Positions 27,951 to 36,785 of a stretch of DNA of 64,000 nucleotides are shown piece after piece. The stretch covers positions 1 to 64,000 of the forward strand of contig NZ_FMUS01000008.1 in the NCBI RefSeq assembly GCF_900101495.1. Reading direction: 5' to 3'. The stretch is from Alkaliphilus peptidifermentans DSM 18978 (GTDB lineage: Bacteria; Bacillota; Clostridia; Peptostreptococcales; Natronincolaceae). The notes under the pieces are model-generated. The model was not told the DNA's origin. It did no database searches and saw only the letters and a program-made list of their open reading frames with translations. How positions within the stretch are numbered: the stretch's first letter is position 1; each line of letters begins with the position of its first letter. The translations under genes and the position numbers were made by a program.

Positions 27951-27982
27951 TAAAATTTATCAGGTTATGATAAATTTTATCA
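27948..27982 (+). promoter_or_regulatory. Two palindromic activator sites upstream of dhaK
   Basis: Two near-identical 15-bp palindromes, TGATAAAATTTATCA (27948-27962) and TGATAAATTTTATCA (27968-27982), have centres 20 bp apart, about two helical turns. The first covers the stop of the activator gene. Placement about 270-300 bp before the predicted start point fits upstream activating sequences of sigma-54 systems. The pair also makes one long inverted repeat but lacks a T-run. Confidence 0.6.
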
Positions 27983-28050
27983 ACCTCTTTCACTATTCTT
28001 ATAGTTATTAGATATATTTATATCATTGGTGAAGGTTATTCATCGAACTT

Positions 28051-28065
28051 TGGTAATATTTATCA
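28051..28065 (+). promoter_or_regulatory. Third, degenerate activator site
   Basis: TGGTAATATTTATCA matches the first palindrome at 13 of 15 positions and lies about 190 bp before the predicted dha start point. Confidence 0.4.
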
Positions 28066-28223
28066 CAACAATTAACCCTTTTATTAATCTTATATATCTG
28101 CATAAACATAGTTAAGTAACCACTGAAAAACCTAGATAACTTAAATAAGCCAATTGCTCTTGGGGAAATTTTCAAACTTGTTATTTTATCTATTATTCAT
28201 ATTTGTCCTTCTTAGCTCATAAT

Positions 28224-28240
28224 TTGGTATGAAGATTGCA
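28224..28240 (+). promoter_or_regulatory. Sigma-54 promoter of the dha operon
   Basis: TTGGTATG-N4-TTGCA has GG and GC with exactly ten bases between them, as required for -24/-12 promoters. Predicted start is about 28250, leaving an 80-base leader before dhaK. A sigma-54 activator gene lies directly upstream. Confidence 0.72.
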
Positions 28241-28330
28241 TCAACAATAAGTTAAAGGATATTTGTATTCTGCAACACAATTAATTTGTTGCTATTGCAT
28301 CTATCAAAAAATAGTTGAGGAGGAAATGGT

Positions 28331-29326
28331 ATGAAAAAAATTATCAATGACCCGAATCAAGTAGTAAATGAAATGTTGGAAGGTGTAGTTAAAGCTCATC
28401 CTGAGTACGTTAAAAGATTAGAAGGCTTCAATGTTCTAGTCAGAGCAAATAAACCTTCTTTTCCTAAGGTGGCTTTAGTCAGTGGTGGAGGAAGTGGACA
28501 TGAGCCTTCCCATGGTGGGTTTGTAGGTGAGGGTATGCTTGATGGAGCTGTTGCAGGAGAAGTATTTACATCTCCCACTCCAGATCAAGTTTTTGAAGCA
28601 GTTAAAGCTGTTGATAATGGTGGAGGCGTTCTTTTAGTTGTTAAGAACTATACTGGCGATATACTAAACTTCGAGATGGCAAGTGAATTGGCTGCTGAAG
28701 AAGGAATTAAAGTAGAGAGTGTAGTGGTTAATGACGATGTAGCTGTTGAAAATAGCACATGGACAACCGGTAGAAGAGGTGTTGCCGGAACAGTGTTGGT
28801 TCATAAAATAGCAGGTGCTGCTGCTGAAAAGGGTAAATCCCTGGAAGAGGTTAAGGCCATAGCTGAAAAAGTGAATGCTAATGTTCGTTCTATGGGAATG
28901 AGCTTAACTCCTTGTACAGTACCTGCTGCAGGCAAGCCTGGCTTCCAATTGGCTGATGACGAGATGGAAGTTGGCTTAGGTATTCATGGCGAGCCAGGTA
29001 CCCATAGGGCTAAAATAACCTCAGCAAAGGAAATTGTTAGTCATTTAATGGAAAAAATACTTAAGGATATTGATATCAATAGCGGAGAAGAAGTTGCAGT
29101 TTTAGTGAATGGCCTTGGCGGAACACCTCTTATGGAGCTTTACATTGTCAATAATGAAGTTGCCGAAATATTAAATGAAAAGGGCATAAAAATTTACAAA
29201 ACTATAGTCGGAAACTATATGACATCTCTAGAAATGGCGGGCTTTTCTATATCAATACTTAAGCTAGATGAAGAACTAAAGGAATTGCTAGATAGCAAGG
29301 CAGATACTCCAGGCTTTAAACTTTAA
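28331..29326 (+). CDS. dhaK: Dihydroxyacetone kinase subunit DhaK
   Basis: 331 residues, full length. SGGGSGHEPSHGGFVG (51-66, catalytic His57), NYTGD (Asp110) and GLGIHGEPG with His219, which binds dihydroxyacetone covalently, are all present. DhaK holds the substrate while DhaL donates phosphate from ADP. GAGGAGG is nine bases before ATG. First gene of a five-gene operon behind a sigma-54 promoter. Confidence 0.96.
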   Translation: MKKIINDPNQVVNEMLEGVVKAHPEYVKRLEGFNVLVRANKPSFPKVALVSGGGSGHEPSHGGFVGEGMLDGAVAGEVFTSPTPDQVFEAVKAVDNGGGVLLVVKNYTGDILNFEMASELAAEEGIKVESVVVNDDVAVENSTWTTGRRGVAGTVLVHKIAGAAAEKGKSLEEVKAIAEKVNANVRSMGMSLTPCTVPAAGKPGFQLADDEMEVGLGIHGEPGTHRAKITSAKEIVSHLMEKILKDIDINSGEEVAVLVNGLGGTPLMELYIVNNEVAEILNEKGIKIYKTIVGNYMTSLEMAGFSISILKLDEELKELLDSKADTPGFKL

Positions 29327-29333
29327 AATTATA

Positions 29334-29353
29334 GGGATAGGTTCTCCTATCCC
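29334..29353 (+). other. Hairpin between dhaK and dhaL
   Basis: Perfect 8-bp stem GGGATAGG / CCTATCCC with a 4-base loop, no T-run. It may stabilise or process the mRNA between the two genes rather than terminate. Confidence 0.5.
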
Positions 29354-29381
29354 TAATCAAATCTGTTTAGGAGGGTATATA

Positions 29382-30017
29382 ATGATAACCCAAGCTATGC
29401 TTATTGAAATATTGGAGAATATTTGTAAAACAATAGAAGAAAACATGAGTTACTTAACTGAATTGGATATTGCAATAGGAGACGGCGATCATGGCATTAA
29501 TATGAATAAGGGCTTTACCGCAGTTTTAAACAAATTGCCCTCGTTACAGGATAAGGATTGTGGTGTTATCTTAAAAACAACCGCCATGACACTTATATCA
29601 ACTGTTGGTGGCGCCTCCGGTCCACTTTATGGAACAGCATTTCTCAAGGCTTCTTCAGTAGTGAATGGCAAGATGGAAATTAATAATACTGACCTGTTGG
29701 AAATGTTTAATTCAGCTATTCAAGGCATAGTAAGTCGTGGCCATGCAAACAAAGGTGACAAAACAATGCTAGATGCTCTATACCCTGCCTATGATGCCCT
29801 TAAAGAAGCTATTGATAATAACAACACCCTAAAGGAAGCCCTTCAAGCTGCTACAGAAGCCGCATTGGGAGGCGTAGAATATACAAAGACCATTAAAGCC
29901 ATAAGGGGAAGAGCCAGCTATCTTGGTGAAAGAAGCATAGGACATCAAGACCCTGGCGCAACCTCAAGCTATCTAATGCTAAACGCTGCTTATAATACTA
30001 TAAATAAAAGGGGATAG
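29382..30017 (+). CDS. dhaL: Dihydroxyacetone kinase subunit DhaL
   Basis: 211 residues. The nucleotide/Mg loop DIAIGDGDHGINM (29-41) and GGASGPLYGTAF, then the DPGATSS end, are DhaL signatures. It holds ADP as a cofactor that is rephosphorylated by DhaM and passes phosphate to dihydroxyacetone on DhaK. AGGAGGG before the ATG; four bases separate it from dhaM. Confidence 0.96.
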   Translation: MITQAMLIEILENICKTIEENMSYLTELDIAIGDGDHGINMNKGFTAVLNKLPSLQDKDCGVILKTTAMTLISTVGGASGPLYGTAFLKASSVVNGKMEINNTDLLEMFNSAIQGIVSRGHANKGDKTMLDALYPAYDALKEAIDNNNTLKEALQAATEAALGGVEYTKTIKAIRGRASYLGERSIGHQDPGATSSYLMLNAAYNTINKRG

Positions 30018-30021
30018 TCAC

Positions 30022-30417
30022 ATGGTTGGAATTGTAATAGTATCACATAGTAGAAAAATTGCCCAAGGAGTAATTGAGCTTTGCAGTCAGATGATTCAAG
30101 ATAATGTTCAAATAATTGCCGCTGGTGGAACAGCTGATGATAGTATTGGTACAGATACCAATTTAATAATGGAGTCAATCAAACAGGCAGATACGGGAGA
30201 TGGTGTATTAGTACTTGTTGATTTAGGTAGTGCCATAATGAGTACAGAGTTAGCATTAGATTTTCTTGATGAAGATTTACGAAATCGTGTTTCAATAGCA
30301 GATGCTCCTTTGGTGGAGGGTAGTATTGCAGCAGTTGTTCAAGCTGGAATTGGCAGTAACTTGGCTGAGGTAAAAGCATCAGCTGAAGAAAGCAAACATA
30401 TGGTGAAAATAACCTAA
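30022..30417 (+). CDS. dhaM: Dihydroxyacetone kinase phosphotransferase subunit DhaM (EIIA-type only)
   Basis: 131 residues: only the EIIA-mannose-like domain, with phosphorylatable His9 in VIVSHSRKIA and the GTDTNLI and DLGSAIMST motifs. Escherichia coli DhaM adds HPr- and EI-like domains to this; here those functions are supplied by separate neighbouring ptsH and ptsI genes, which makes the domain split clear. It rephosphorylates ADP bound to DhaL. Confidence 0.93.
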   Translation: MVGIVIVSHSRKIAQGVIELCSQMIQDNVQIIAAGGTADDSIGTDTNLIMESIKQADTGDGVLVLVDLGSAIMSTELALDFLDEDLRNRVSIADAPLVEGSIAAVVQAGIGSNLAEVKASAEESKHMVKIT

Positions 30418-30444
30418 TGATATGGACAGTAGGGAGGAGTCAGC

Positions 30445-30705
30445 ATGATAAAAAGAGAGGTTGTCGTATATAACAAGGTTGGCATTCATGCAAGGCCAGC
30501 ATCGCAGCTCGTTAAGCTTGCAACAAAATTTAAATCTGATATTCAAATAGAACATAAAGAAAGATTAATCAATGCAAAAAGCTTAATGATGCTATTGTCG
30601 GCAGGTATTAGATATGAAGATAAATTAATGGTTATCGCCGATGGCGATGATGCAAAAGAGGCTATTGATGAATTAGTACACTTTATAGAAACAAATGAAA
30701 ATTAA
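30445..30705 (+). CDS. ptsH: HPr phosphocarrier protein
   Basis: 86 residues with KVGIHARPAS (His15, Arg17) and NAKSLMML (regulatory Ser46), so both the EI phosphorylation site and an HPr-kinase site are kept. AGGGAGGAG before ATG. Placed between dhaM and ptsI; likely dedicated to dihydroxyacetone, possibly also shared with other PTS. Confidence 0.94.
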   Translation: MIKREVVVYNKVGIHARPASQLVKLATKFKSDIQIEHKERLINAKSLMMLLSAGIRYEDKLMVIADGDDAKEAIDELVHFIETNEN

Positions 30706-30717
30706 GGAGCTGATATA

Positions 30718-32451
30718 ATGAATACTGGTATTGGTGCATCATCTGGCATTGGAATTGGTAAAGCTTTATTGGTTTACGAACCGGAAATAGTCATTAATAA
30801 TGATAAAATATATGGTCAAGAAGCTCAGGCCGAACTATTAAAAATCCAAGATGCTATATCAAAATCTATTAACCAATTGAAGGAAATAAAGAAAAAAAGC
30901 GAATTGAATAACAATCAAGAGGCTGCTGATATTATTGAGACCCATATCTCTCTATTAAATGATCCTGTCCTATTTGAAAGTATCGAAAGCAACGTAATTG
31001 AGAAAAATATGAACGGACCTTTAGCTGTTAATGAGGCTATAAACCAACAGGTGTTAATTTTTGATGCAATAGACGACCCTTATATAAAGGAACGGGCTAA
31101 GGACATACAAGATATAGGCAATAGAATAATTCATAACCTTCTTAATATAAATCCGCAGGAGATATTTCAATTGGAAGAAGCAGTAATATTGGTTGGCAAA
31201 GACATTACTCCAGCTCAAATGGCTTTAATAGATAAAACATATGTGCAGGGTATAGTTGCAGAAATAGGCGGAGAAACCTGTCACACTGCAATCCTGGCAA
31301 GGAATATGGAAATTCCAGCGGTTCTGGGAGTTAAAGGAATTTGCGATCTTATCCAAAAGGATGTCTTAATTGCTATAGATGGAACAAAGGGTACTGTTGA
31401 ATATGATTTATCAGAGGAAACATTAATGGAATATAAAGAAAAAATACAGCAAGATGAACAGGCAAAAAAAGAGCTATCAATCTATAAGAATTGTGTAACT
31501 AGAACAAAAGATGGCAGACATGTAGAGTTGGGAGGCAATATTGGATTACCTCAAGATGTAAACTCAGTATTTGAATATGGAGCTGAAGGTATTGGTCTAT
31601 TCAGAACAGAATTTTTGTTTATGGATACCCCCCACTTACCAAGCGAGGAAGTCCAATTTGATGCATATAGATCAGTTGTAGAAAAAATGGGAAGTAAACC
31701 TGTAATAATTAGAACTCTAGATATCGGTGGAGATAAAAATATACCATATTTAGATTTGCCAAAGGAGGAAAATCCTTTCTTAGGCTATAGAGCTATTCGT
31801 ATTTGCTTCGATAGAATTGATATTTTTAAAAGTCAGTTAAGGGCAATACTTCGGGCAAGTGCCTATGGAAATGCTCGTATTATGTATCCCATGATTGCAT
31901 CAGTTGAGGAGGTTATTCAAGCCAACGCTATTTTATCAGAGGTAAAATCCGATCTATTGGAAAATGATATTCCCTTCAATTCTAAAATCGAGGTTGGAGT
32001 TATGATTGAAATTCCTTCTGCTGCTATTACTGCTGATTTAATAATAAAGGAAGTAGATTTCTTTAGTATTGGTACCAATGATTTAACCCAGTATACTCTG
32101 GCGGCAGATAGAATGAATGATAAGGTTAGATATATATATAATAGCTTTCATCCATCCCTTTTGAGATTAATTAAAAATGTTATTGATACTTCCCACAGTC
32201 ATGGTAAGTTTACAGGAATGTGTGGTGAGTTTGCCGGGAATCCCCTGGCAGCCATAATGCTTTTAGGCATGGGACTTGATGAATTTAGTATGAGCCCTTC
32301 ATCAATACCTAAAATCAGACAAATTATTAACTCTGTTTCATATAGTGATGCACAGAAGATTTGTGATGAGGTAATGGAATTAAGCTCGCCAAATGAAATT
32401 GAGGCCCATCTAAAGGAACGTCTTTCAGAAATACTCAATTCTATAATATAA
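30718..32451 (+). CDS. ptsI: PTS enzyme I (phosphoenolpyruvate-protein phosphotransferase)
   Basis: 577 residues, full length. The phospho-His189 lies in GGETCHTAILAR (variant of the usual GGRTSHSAI), the PEP-binding barrel shows GIGLFRTEFLFM, RTLDIGGDK, and FSIGTNDLTQY, and the catalytic Cys lies in GMCGEFAGN. It moves phosphate from PEP to HPr. Last gene of the dha operon; a strong terminator follows. Confidence 0.96.
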   Translation: MNTGIGASSGIGIGKALLVYEPEIVINNDKIYGQEAQAELLKIQDAISKSINQLKEIKKKSELNNNQEAADIIETHISLLNDPVLFESIESNVIEKNMNGPLAVNEAINQQVLIFDAIDDPYIKERAKDIQDIGNRIIHNLLNINPQEIFQLEEAVILVGKDITPAQMALIDKTYVQGIVAEIGGETCHTAILARNMEIPAVLGVKGICDLIQKDVLIAIDGTKGTVEYDLSEETLMEYKEKIQQDEQAKKELSIYKNCVTRTKDGRHVELGGNIGLPQDVNSVFEYGAEGIGLFRTEFLFMDTPHLPSEEVQFDAYRSVVEKMGSKPVIIRTLDIGGDKNIPYLDLPKEENPFLGYRAIRICFDRIDIFKSQLRAILRASAYGNARIMYPMIASVEEVIQANAILSEVKSDLLENDIPFNSKIEVGVMIEIPSAAITADLIIKEVDFFSIGTNDLTQYTLAADRMNDKVRYIYNSFHPSLLRLIKNVIDTSHSHGKFTGMCGEFAGNPLAAIMLLGMGLDEFSMSPSSIPKIRQIINSVSYSDAQKICDEVMELSSPNEIEAHLKERLSEILNSII

Positions 32452-32457
32452 GCTTCA

Positions 32458-32510
32458 AATAAAGAAATACCAGGACTGACATCTACCTGTCAGTCCTGGT
32501 ATTTCTTTAG
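32458..32510. terminator. Strong bidirectional terminator
   Basis: 20-bp perfect arms (32461-32480 and 32489-32508, core CCAGGACTGAC / GTCAGTCCTGG) with an 8-base loop between convergent ptsI and the WYL regulator; the stop codon of the latter lies inside the right arm. Confidence 0.92.
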
Positions 32511-33410
32511 TATATCCAACAAATAGTTTTTTAATTCTCCCCTTAAGTAGTCAGGCTCAATAACTTCACATTCCTTACCAAAGCTTAAAATATACTTTAG
32601 TAAACCCTCTTCATAGGGATATAATTCTTCTACAACATAATTATTCTCTTCATCCTGTGTTATGGATTTTTTGGGAAAATATTCGGAAAGTTGTAATCCT
32701 ATTTTATTAGTAAACTTCATTACTACTTTAATACTCCTATTTTCATAGCCCTCTGTAAGTATTCTGTCTATAGTTTCGTTATCTATTTCTTTTTTATTAA
32801 AGCCTTCACCTAGCTTAATGTTCCTTATTCTAACCAGTTTGAAATTTCTCAAGTTGTTTCGAATTCTACAGAAGCCTGTTAGATACCATTCTCCATGGGA
32901 GTAGGTTATACGTATCGGTTCAACAGTTCTTTCTAAATACTCCATTTTTCTATTTACATAATCGAATATTAAGAGTCTGTTTTTTTCTATTGCTTTATTC
33001 ATTAAGGATAGATATTCCTTAAGCTCCTCCTCCATACTAAAATGGGAAAGGTTTATGCTTAGCTTGTCATGCTTCAAATCTTCTTTGTTAAGGTGTTCAA
33101 ATTTCATAACAATATCATTAAATTGCTGATTTCTACCAAATAGGATATTTATGCTATTCATCACCGTCATTAATGCTTGTACCTCTTCCTTATCAAAGAA
33201 AAGATTATCTAGGCTGTAATTTTCCATGATATAATAGCCTCCACCTTTTCCACCATATGAGGCTATAGGTATACCTGCTTCACATATTTTATCAATATCT
33301 CTATATATGGTCCTAAGAGAAACCTCAAAATGCTCTGCCAGATCCTTACCTGTAACAAGTCTTTTTTTTGCAATAATTAGTATAATTGAAAGCAATCTAT
33401 CTACCCTCAT
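32490..33410 (-). CDS. HTH/WYL-domain transcriptional regulator (YafY-like)
   Basis: 306 residues. N-terminal winged HTH of the DeoR/HTH_11 type (VTGKDLAEHFEVSLRTIYRDI at 19-39), then a WYL domain (FDYVNRK, EPIRITYSHGEWYLTGFCR, RNFKLVRI) and a C-terminal WCX part. WYL proteins sense a ligand or nucleic acid; target unknown. AAGGAG before ATG. It runs opposite the dha operon and is followed upstream by the exonuclease gene in the same direction. Confidence 0.88.
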   Translation of the reverse strand: MRVDRLLSIILIIAKKRLVTGKDLAEHFEVSLRTIYRDIDKICEAGIPIASYGGKGGGYYIMENYSLDNLFFDKEEVQALMTVMNSINILFGRNQQFNDIVMKFEHLNKEDLKHDKLSINLSHFSMEEELKEYLSLMNKAIEKNRLLIFDYVNRKMEYLERTVEPIRITYSHGEWYLTGFCRIRNNLRNFKLVRIRNIKLGEGFNKKEIDNETIDRILTEGYENRSIKVVMKFTNKIGLQLSEYFPKKSITQDEENNYVVEELYPYEEGLLKYILSFGKECEVIEPDYLRGELKNYLLDILKKYQD

Positions 33411-33466
33411 TTTTTTGCTCCTTCATCTTTATTAGCTCAGTATTTATAGATTAAATATATAGTTAA

Positions 33467-34228
33467 TCATTTTTCAAAGCAAATCTCCAAAACCACAGGA
33501 CAATGGTCACTGCCCATAATATTATGATGTATTTGTGAATCCTTCAACCTATTGGTAAGTTTATCAGATACTACGAAATAATCAATTCTCCAGCCAGTAT
33601 TTCTTTCCCTTGCTTTGCCAATATATGACCACCAAGTATAGGCTCCCTCCTGATCTGGATAAAAGAACCTATAGGAATCAACAAAGCCTTCATTGAGTAA
33701 TTCTGTAATTTTGGCCCGTTCTTCATCAGTAAAGCCGGCACTTAACTTATTGGTTTTAGGATTTTTCAAATCTATTTCCTTATGGGCTACATTTAAGTCT
33801 CCACATAATATAACAGGCTTTTTAGAATCTAGTTCCTTAAGATATATTCTAAAGGCATCCTCCCATGTCATTCTGTAATCTAACCTTGCCAACCCTCTTT
33901 GAGAATTGGGTGTATATACGTTAACTAAGTAAAAGTCTTCAAATTCCAGGGTTATTACTCGTCCCTCCTGATCATGCTCTTCAATATTCAAACCATAATT
34001 AACAGATATAGGCTTAAGCTTTGAAAATATGGCTGTACCAGAATAGCCTTTTTTAACTGCATAGTTCCAATATTGATAGTATCCCTCTAAATCGATTTCT
34101 ATCTGCCCCTCCTGTAGCTTTGTTTCTTGAAGGCAGAATATATCTGCGTCTGAATCCTTAAAATAATCCTTAAATCCTTTTCCTACACAAGCCCTTAGGC
34201 CATTAACATTCCACGATATGAGTTTCAT
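33467..34228 (-). CDS. xth: Exodeoxyribonuclease III / AP endonuclease
   Basis: 253 residues. LISWNVNGLR at the N-terminus, CLQETKL (metal Glu35), GDLNVAH (Asp/Asn) and the C-terminal GSDHCPV (Asp-His pair) are the ExoIII signature. Repairs abasic sites and trims 3' ends in the cytoplasm. GGAGGCAATC is directly upstream of ATG. Confidence 0.96.
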   Translation of the reverse strand: MKLISWNVNGLRACVGKGFKDYFKDSDADIFCLQETKLQEGQIEIDLEGYYQYWNYAVKKGYSGTAIFSKLKPISVNYGLNIEEHDQEGRVITLEFEDFYLVNVYTPNSQRGLARLDYRMTWEDAFRIYLKELDSKKPVILCGDLNVAHKEIDLKNPKTNKLSAGFTDEERAKITELLNEGFVDSYRFFYPDQEGAYTWWSYIGKARERNTGWRIDYFVVSDKLTNRLKDSQIHHNIMGSDHCPVVLEICFEK

Positions 34229-34346
34229 CCGATTGCCTCCGTTACAGTAGTTTCACTGTTATTCTATAGTTATAATATAAGCCTTTGATCTTTTCAAAAT
34301 AGCAGATTACTTAATAAACATCAAGTATTCACACTTCAATTTTTCC

Positions 34347-34730
34347 TTAAACTGCCTTTCGTGCTATCATTTCAATTTCCACCTGTGCATTTAAGGGAAG
34401 TGATGCTACACCAATGGTTGTTCGTGCCGGATACGGGGTTGAAAATTGACCCTCATATACTTCATTCATGGCCTTGAAGTTATCCATATTGGTAAGAAAC
34501 ACATTTACCTTTATAACATCTTGTGGTTGTAGTCCAGCAGCCTCCAGCACATTAAAGAGATTAATAAAGCATTGTTTAGTCTGAGCTGAAATATCCCCTT
34601 CGACCAATTTTCCGGTATTTGAATCTATGGGTGTTTGTCCTGAAAAATATACCGTTTCACCGGCCTCAACGGCATGGGAATATGGCCCAACAGCTACTGC
34701 TCCTTTGGCATTAATTGCTATTCTCGTCAT
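34347..34730 (-). CDS. ridA: RidA family reactive imine deaminase
   Basis: 127 residues. GPYSHAV, VYFSGQTP, and TPYPARTTIGV with the substrate-carboxylate Arg103 and QVEIE (Glu120) are typical RidA. It hydrolyses 2-aminoacrylate and related imines made by PLP enzymes. AAGGGAG before ATG; stands alone. Confidence 0.95.
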   Translation of the reverse strand: MTRIAINAKGAVAVGPYSHAVEAGETVYFSGQTPIDSNTGKLVEGDISAQTKQCFINLFNVLEAAGLQPQDVIKVNVFLTNMDNFKAMNEVYEGQFSTPYPARTTIGVASLPLNAQVEIEMIARKAV

Positions 34731-34925
34731 AATAAAAGCTCCCTTCAGATTTTAATATATTTATCTCATATACCCTATGATAAAGCTTTAAATCCTAGAC
34801 CCCCGAATTTTAACATACCCTTATCTCCTTTTGCCCCATATACAGGTTAGGCAATTGCATATATTAAATTCTACTATTTTTACATATATCCTTTCAAAAG
34901 CCTAATTGAAAAAATCTATGACACA

Positions 34926-34955
34926 AAACGAGTCAGAAATTAATCTGACTCATTA
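34926..34955 (-). terminator. Terminator after the DUF2785 gene
   Basis: GAGTCAG / CTGACTC (34930-34936, 34945-34951) followed on the minus strand by GTTTTGT. The same stem type recurs at 44246-44271. Confidence 0.65.
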
Positions 34956-35005
34956 GCAAAATTTAATATTTATTCACAAATAGTATTTATATCTTCCATT
35001 GTAGG

Positions 35006-35860
35006 TTATTTACTGTATTCGTTAAACCTGCTATTAATACCATGAAGAACCGCCTCTATTTCACTAGTAAATGCACTCTGAGGATATTTAAATTTAACCC
35101 TAAAAAATAGGCTGCGAAGAAGGTTTTTAATATTTTCTTTGAAATAATGTGCCTCCGGATAATTACTAGGTATTTCAATATTCGCGAAGCTTCTTATCCA
35201 TCCAATAACTTCAGAATCCTCAAGTTCTTTTCTTTCTATAACCTTTACAATAGCCGTTACTAGCCTTTCAGCCTCTTCATTAATATAAACATAGTTACTT
35301 ATACTAACCTTTTCCTTAATTACCTCTAAAATTCCCATAAGCTGTTGCTTACTTAAATAGCTACAAACAGCCAATTCTCTAAGAGCATCCCCTGAATGCG
35401 CTATAGCATGGGCCCAGCCTTTTATGTTCACATGGCCTCGTAGATCCTTTTCATGTCTTATATAGTTAATAATTTTGTCATAAACACTGTCCATTTCCTC
35501 ATGGCTAAGGAGATTTGCACCTAAACTGTTATGATAGTCAATTATCACTTGAAGCACAAGAATGGTGAAGGCCCTATTAAATACAGAATCATCCTCTTCT
35601 TCTCCTAGTTTATAAAACAAGTGTTTATCACTTAGGGATATATCTAACAGTCCCTTCAGCTCTTTCCCAGATAATTTTTCATCTCCAATCAAATGATAGA
35701 ACCCGGTAAGTATTAAATCGTCCCTAAGCTCAGAGTCTGTTGACCCAATATTGCTCATCATGTCTAGTGCAAGCTCATATAAATTTATATCCTGTGGGAA
35801 AGTCCATTCATTACTGCTTATCTTCAAAAGCTGTTCCTTTAGTTGGTTCGTATTTTTCAT
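35006..35860 (-). CDS. DUF2785 protein
   Basis: 284 residues, all helical. The pattern RDDLILTGFYHLI, then HVNIKGWAHAIAHSGDALREL near 143-163 with paired His and Asp, and NLLRSLFFRVKFK near the end fit DUF2785, a family of unknown function. The conserved GWAHAIAHSGD stretch suggests a helical-repeat pocket. GGGGGG about ten bases before ATG. It follows the nitroreductase gene in the same direction at 52 bases. Confidence 0.78.
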   Translation of the reverse strand: MKNTNQLKEQLLKISSNEWTFPQDINLYELALDMMSNIGSTDSELRDDLILTGFYHLIGDEKLSGKELKGLLDISLSDKHLFYKLGEEEDDSVFNRAFTILVLQVIIDYHNSLGANLLSHEEMDSVYDKIINYIRHEKDLRGHVNIKGWAHAIAHSGDALRELAVCSYLSKQQLMGILEVIKEKVSISNYVYINEEAERLVTAIVKVIERKELEDSEVIGWIRSFANIEIPSNYPEAHYFKENIKNLLRSLFFRVKFKYPQSAFTSEIEAVLHGINSRFNEYSK

Positions 35861-35912
35861 TTATCTATTCCCCCCTAATTAAGAAATCCGTTTCTGTGTA
35901 ACCTCCTTTTTA

Positions 35913-36767
35913 TTATTTTATCCAGCTTATAATATATGTAATATTTGAAGCTAGTTTATCATTCTGTTGTATAAAACCCCATCTTCCCTTTTCTCCAAAT
36001 TCCTTCATAGTTAACTCAAAATGACACATTGCTATGCCCATATCTATTCTTTGTATATTAAAGCCCAAGGCTTTACTATATCCTTTAGTGGAATCTAAAT
36101 AGAAGTGGCAGCCATCCTCATTTATAAGAATTCTCCATGGTTGTTTATTGGATGCAGAAGGTGCCAATCTAATCATTTCAAGGGCTAAATAATACTGTCC
36201 AGCAGCTTCTTTTCTGAGTGGGCTATTGAAGCTTTTTTCAAAAAATAAGTCGGACCATTCTTTCCTATTATTGGAGCCAGCTGCTAATCGCATAAATGAA
36301 TCAAGGATCCTTTTTCTCGAGGATGGATATCCTACGGGAGTTACAACAGGCAGTATTTCATTTTCTTTGAGGCCTATAATGTCTTCAAATCCGTTTCTTT
36401 TGAAGGTTCCACCAAGCCAACAGGTTCCCAGCTCTAAGGAAGTAGCATAAAGTATTAATTTCTCTAATGTATAGCCTACCTGCTCTAAATTATATTCTTT
36501 GTCTTCTGCTGCTGCCGCAAGGTATGCATTAGCTCCGCTAATAACTCCATAGGTCCCCACCTTATTTCCTGATTTTTCAATAGCTTCTAAATCATCAATT
36601 AATTCAAAGCGAACCTTTACATCAAAGGGTCCTTCAACCTCTTTACCATAGCTAATTAAGCTTTCTACCACTTTCTGCGGCAGTTTTTTTGCCTCATATG
36701 TTCTGACCGACCTTCGTTCTTTAATTATTTCCATTATTGACTTATCAAAAATTTGATTATTATTCAC
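35913..36767 (-). CDS. Nitroreductase family protein (TM1586 type)
   Basis: 284 residues. The N-terminal half shows IIKERRSVRTYEAKKLP (flavin-binding start) and LEKLILYATSLELGTCWLGG; the C-terminal half repeats the fold with LAPSASNKQPWRIL, as in the duplicated TM1586 nitroreductase family. Probable FMN reductase; substrate unknown. GTG start with GGAGG six bases upstream. Followed by DUF2785 and preceded by a metallo-hydrolase 18 bases away, so these three may form one transcript. Confidence 0.85.
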   Translation of the reverse strand: MNNNQIFDKSIMEIIKERRSVRTYEAKKLPQKVVESLISYGKEVEGPFDVKVRFELIDDLEAIEKSGNKVGTYGVISGANAYLAAAAEDKEYNLEQVGYTLEKLILYATSLELGTCWLGGTFKRNGFEDIIGLKENEILPVVTPVGYPSSRKRILDSFMRLAAGSNNRKEWSDLFFEKSFNSPLRKEAAGQYYLALEMIRLAPSASNKQPWRILINEDGCHFYLDSTKGYSKALGFNIQRIDMGIAMCHFELTMKEFGEKGRWGFIQQNDKLASNITYIISWIK

Positions 36768-36785
36768 TTATATCCTCCCTTTTTA

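Noticed and set aside
27948-27982. Inverted repeat as terminator of the activator gene
   Set aside because: No T-run follows, each half is itself a palindrome, and a third copy lies further on, which fits protein binding sites better.
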